Shown here: one piece after another, positions 9,701 to 10,064 of the stretch
Position numbering within the stretch: the stretch's first letter is position 1
Layout: every line of letters starts with the position of its first letter
Assembly (NCBI GenBank): GCA_013202515.1
Contig: JABMRN010000234.1
Span: forward strand, 1-10,064
DNA: 10,064 bases
Origin: Candidatus Omnitrophota bacterium
GTDB taxonomy: Bacteria > Omnitrophota > Gorgyraeia > JABMRN01
Direction of reading: 5' to 3'
Translations under genes and position numbers: made by a program
The notes under the pieces: model-generated
The model's input: the letters and a program-made list of their open reading frames with translations, nothing else
The model's database searches: none
Told to the model about the DNA's origin: nothing

Positions 9701-10064
9701 ATTTATGGAAGACTTCCTAAAAGCGCAGGATACCTACGATGAGAAGATAAAGAACTTGGCAGATTCAAATCCTCTTGAAACCCCCTATAAATATTTTGGC
9801 GTATTGAATGCCGTACAAAAAGAATGGGTCGAGTTAGGGAAGCCTAATATAAAGGACAGGATTGGAGAGGCGCTTGATGCAATGATATATATCAAATCCC
9901 GTATAACAAGCGAAGCTCAAACCAAATTCTTTGAAGGGCAATTTGATGTAACGAACTCCGATCATCTTGATACATTACTGTATTTTGCGCTCTATCAGAT
10001 AGAATCCGGTAAGTATAGGGCAGAGGGTTTGGATGGCGCAACGCTTATGGAATACATGGCAAAT
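3..10064 (+). CDS. Giant helix-rich protein with internal beta domain, partial at both ends
   Basis: Frame 3 is open without a stop for 3,354 codons, so both the start and the stop lie outside the window. Codon use is coherent throughout, with AGA for Arg, ATA for Ile, and GAA/GAT and AAA/AAG very frequent; I saw no frameshift or composition break. The product is rich in Glu, Lys, Leu, Ala, Ile and Asp, and most of it reads as amphipathic helix. Only about nine Cys were counted. No signal peptide or hydrophobic stretch long enough to be a transmembrane helix is visible; a signal would be upstream. In order it contains a helical segment, a four-unit repeat, a very long helical region with a UVR-like motif, a beta-barrel-like segment and another helical region. 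I recognise no enzyme domain or family for the whole protein. A structural or surface role is inference. A phage tape-measure protein is an alternative for the helices, but it would not explain the beta segment. The open frame is near certain; the function is unknown. Confidence 0.97.
756..1313 (+). repeat. Four tandem 46-47-residue protein repeats (TGxDLSDxKL repeat)
   Basis: Four in-frame units follow one another at 756-896, 897-1037, 1038-1175 and 1176-1313. Each has a helix of the type IxxIxEExTG, then a signature turn, then a helix of the type KLxxLLxAKxRLxxLxQLL. The signatures are TGEDLSDTKL (786), TGKDLSDSKL (927), SGKSLSDTKL (1068) and TGEDLSDSKL (1206), spaced 47, 47 and 46 residues apart. 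Leu-Ser-Asp, Lys-Leu and the preceding Gly are invariant. The codons differ between copies (the Ser codon of LSD is TCC, TCA, TCT and TCA), so the duplication is old and the conservation is at protein level. Degenerate half-units seem to flank the array, about 681-746 upstream and from 1314 (LALLESILMG) downstream. A small helix-turn-helix hairpin per unit is the likely fold. I cannot match the repeat to a named family; its role (spacer or binding surface) is open. Confidence 0.92.
2001..2111 (+). other. Predicted short coiled coil within the giant protein
   Basis: From the Ile codon at 2022 the residues at a/d heptad positions are Ile, Leu, Ile, Leu, Ile, Lys, Ile across IKELQVKIEELDTQITQK and the residues just after it. 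This is a nearly canonical a/d pattern over three heptads, with Glu, Lys and Gln on the outside. It follows a charged helix (FKKFEDELKDN). It could form an antiparallel hairpin with a neighbouring helix or a dimer; the sequence does not say which. Confidence 0.65.
2262..2411 (+). other. Extremely charged Lys/Glu-rich helix
   Basis: About 50 residues dominated by Lys, Glu and Asp, including EEELKKSFKKPTKEETEEAK and a single Cys. The i/i+4 pairing of opposite charges is typical of a stable single alpha-helix or a solvent-exposed linker rather than a packed domain. One Pro (in KKPTKEE) probably kinks it. It separates two better-packed helical parts. Confidence 0.55.
4725..4893 (+). other. Charged Lys/Glu/Ala-rich helical stretch
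   Basis: The segment runs through NETLEEKKAEYENLINEA, ELEIIEKKKEEAFRASEEA and IVEKRRAF, with almost no Gly or Pro. It looks like long exposed helices or a coiled-coil arm. No family is recognised, and the edges are approximate. Confidence 0.5.
5387..5411. other. Perfect inverted repeat (9-bp arms) inside the coding sequence
   Basis: AATCATGCG at 5387-5395 is exactly complementary to CGCATGATT at 5403-5411, with 7 bases between. The stem could be extended inward by a G-U pair (5396/5402) and a C-G pair (5397/5401), leaving a three-base loop. The frame passes straight through and encodes the residue palindrome IMRLRRMI. No U-tract follows, so this is not a standard intrinsic terminator. It may be chance in 10 kb or an RNA hairpin within the message. 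Confidence 0.6.
6066..6155 (+). other. UVR-like helical-hairpin motif within the giant protein
   Basis: Visible residues 2022-2051 read as a helix ending EIALKKEDYEKASKLRDEID followed by another charged helix start. The pattern of an acidic aromatic pair, Glu, Ala, then Leu-Arg-Asp-Glu-Ile matches the core of the UVR motif of UvrB, UvrC and ClpC/McsA-type proteins (FEEAAxLRDxI), where it forms an antiparallel helical hairpin that mediates protein-protein contacts. Here a Ser replaces the second Ala of the usual Ala-Ala. The match could be convergent, since the host region is helical and charged. No nuclease or helicase motif accompanies it, so a DNA repair role is not implied. Confidence 0.5.
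6387..6500 (+). other. Short Gly/Ser-containing strand-like island between helical regions
   Basis: The residues KVITDRGMVTVYIGSNASGS and those just after it (LKTLTPLIFGSFRGPNKK) interrupt the helical pattern with a beta-like run (MVTVYIG), a Gly/Ser/Asn turn and a hydrophobic patch. It sits about 650 bases upstream of the main beta segment. It may be a small hinge, or an early strand pair packing with that segment. No family is recognised. Confidence 0.4.
6501..7148 (+). other. Helical linker leading into the beta segment
   Basis: Visible residues 2167-2382. The first two thirds are helical and charged (ALAEATLDHIEDLNNLVDY, AKEAGETKKRIAELESQNL). From about 6981 the pattern turns to short strands (MHIINEHVQSISIA, SEVSVTGG), which suggests a gradual entry to the beta domain. 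An acidic patch at 6645-6680 (DADTDDVDYEDV) looks like a metal-binding loop but does not fit the EF-hand spacing. Confidence 0.5.
7149..8126 (+). other. Beta-barrel-like domain embedded in the giant protein
   Basis: Visible residues 2383-2708 form about 18-20 consecutive amphipathic strands of 8-14 residues separated by Gly/Asp/Asn turns. Examples are VALETSLRIGAI, TQLRLLVDID, GRYSLEFPIHVS, GEFEFTVGAGIRF, GWTGEASVMY, NMRTAVGVDAKYDF and GGTLRFSGTAGYST. Alternating hydrophobic and polar residues with tight turns are the signature of antiparallel beta-barrels of the bacterial outer membrane. The last strand, LWELDFEYTRQF (final Phe codon 8055-8057), ends in an aromatic residue as outer-membrane barrel end strands commonly do, and a basic linker follows (GKRIGRNPYADGRRYTGR). 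A Gly/Ser-rich stretch near 7812-7880 could be a surface loop. It is odd that the segment is internal, with more than 2,300 residues before it and over 640 after. A large soluble beta-sheet is the alternative. I cannot name a family. Confidence 0.65.
8127..10064 (+). other. Downstream alpha-helical region, continuing past the window
   Basis: Visible residues 2709-3354 return to the helical character of the upstream region. They start with MNFRRFTENFTDLYNRLS and LADWTIAVEEMQKERLKG, and continue through Trp-containing helices (QSWTALVTASRQGWQGFES, EYWAKLIASGSLTREWVTE). From about 9000 the sequence is less charged and more globular-looking, with Trp, Tyr, Gly and Pro (VVRFWAAACGLNEYGNDWVA; FREFYGVDFDPTNEVYKD), so a packed helical domain is likely rather than a rod. 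No catalytic motif or C-terminal sorting signal is seen, and the frame is still open at the last base. Family not recognised. Confidence 0.55.

Noticed and set aside
3..10064. Stop-codon recoding or programmed frameshift as the reason for the long frame
   Set aside because: Frame 3 contains no TAA, TAG or TGA by direct reading and the composition stays coherent, so neither recoding nor frameshifting is needed.

Overview
The whole 10,064-base window lies inside one gene. Plus-strand frame 3 (codons starting at positions 3, 6, 9 ...) is open from the first complete codon to the last base: 3,354 codons with no stop, no start that can be assigned, and no intergenic gap. The other two plus-strand frames hit stops within the first 30 bases. 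The product is therefore a giant protein of at least about 3,350 residues (roughly 380 kDa visible), with both ends outside the window. No RNA gene, mobile element, CRISPR array, promoter or terminator is visible, and none is expected inside continuous coding sequence.

Layout of the visible protein: (1) 3-755, a charged alpha-helical stretch. (2) 756-1313, four tandem 46-47-residue repeats carrying a TGxDLSDxKL-type motif. (3) 1314-6386, about 1,690 residues that read almost entirely as helix. This part contains a short canonical coiled coil, very charged helices, divergent repeated helical motifs and one match to the UVR (UvrB/UvrC) helical-hairpin motif. (4) 6387-6500, a short Gly/Ser island. 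(5) 6501-7148, a second helical stretch that grades into strands at its end. (6) 7149-8126, about 326 residues of alternating amphipathic beta strands with Gly/Asp/Asn turns, resembling an outer-membrane beta-barrel. (7) 8127-10064, another long helical region running off the window.

The origin looks prokaryotic: an intron-free frame this long, moderate-to-low GC by eye (around 40%), and strong use of AGA for Arg and ATA for Ile. A giant, hydrophilic, Cys-poor, helix-rich ORF with a possible outer-membrane-like segment suits a diderm bacterium. Uncultivated Omnitrophota, known for exceptionally large predicted proteins, are a reasonable guess, but nothing here proves the taxon. No in-frame TGA was seen, so the reading does not depend on a recoded stop.

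I recognise no catalytic domain and assign no gene name. The best working picture, as inference, is a giant structural or cell-surface protein with long helical arms on both sides of an internal beta domain.
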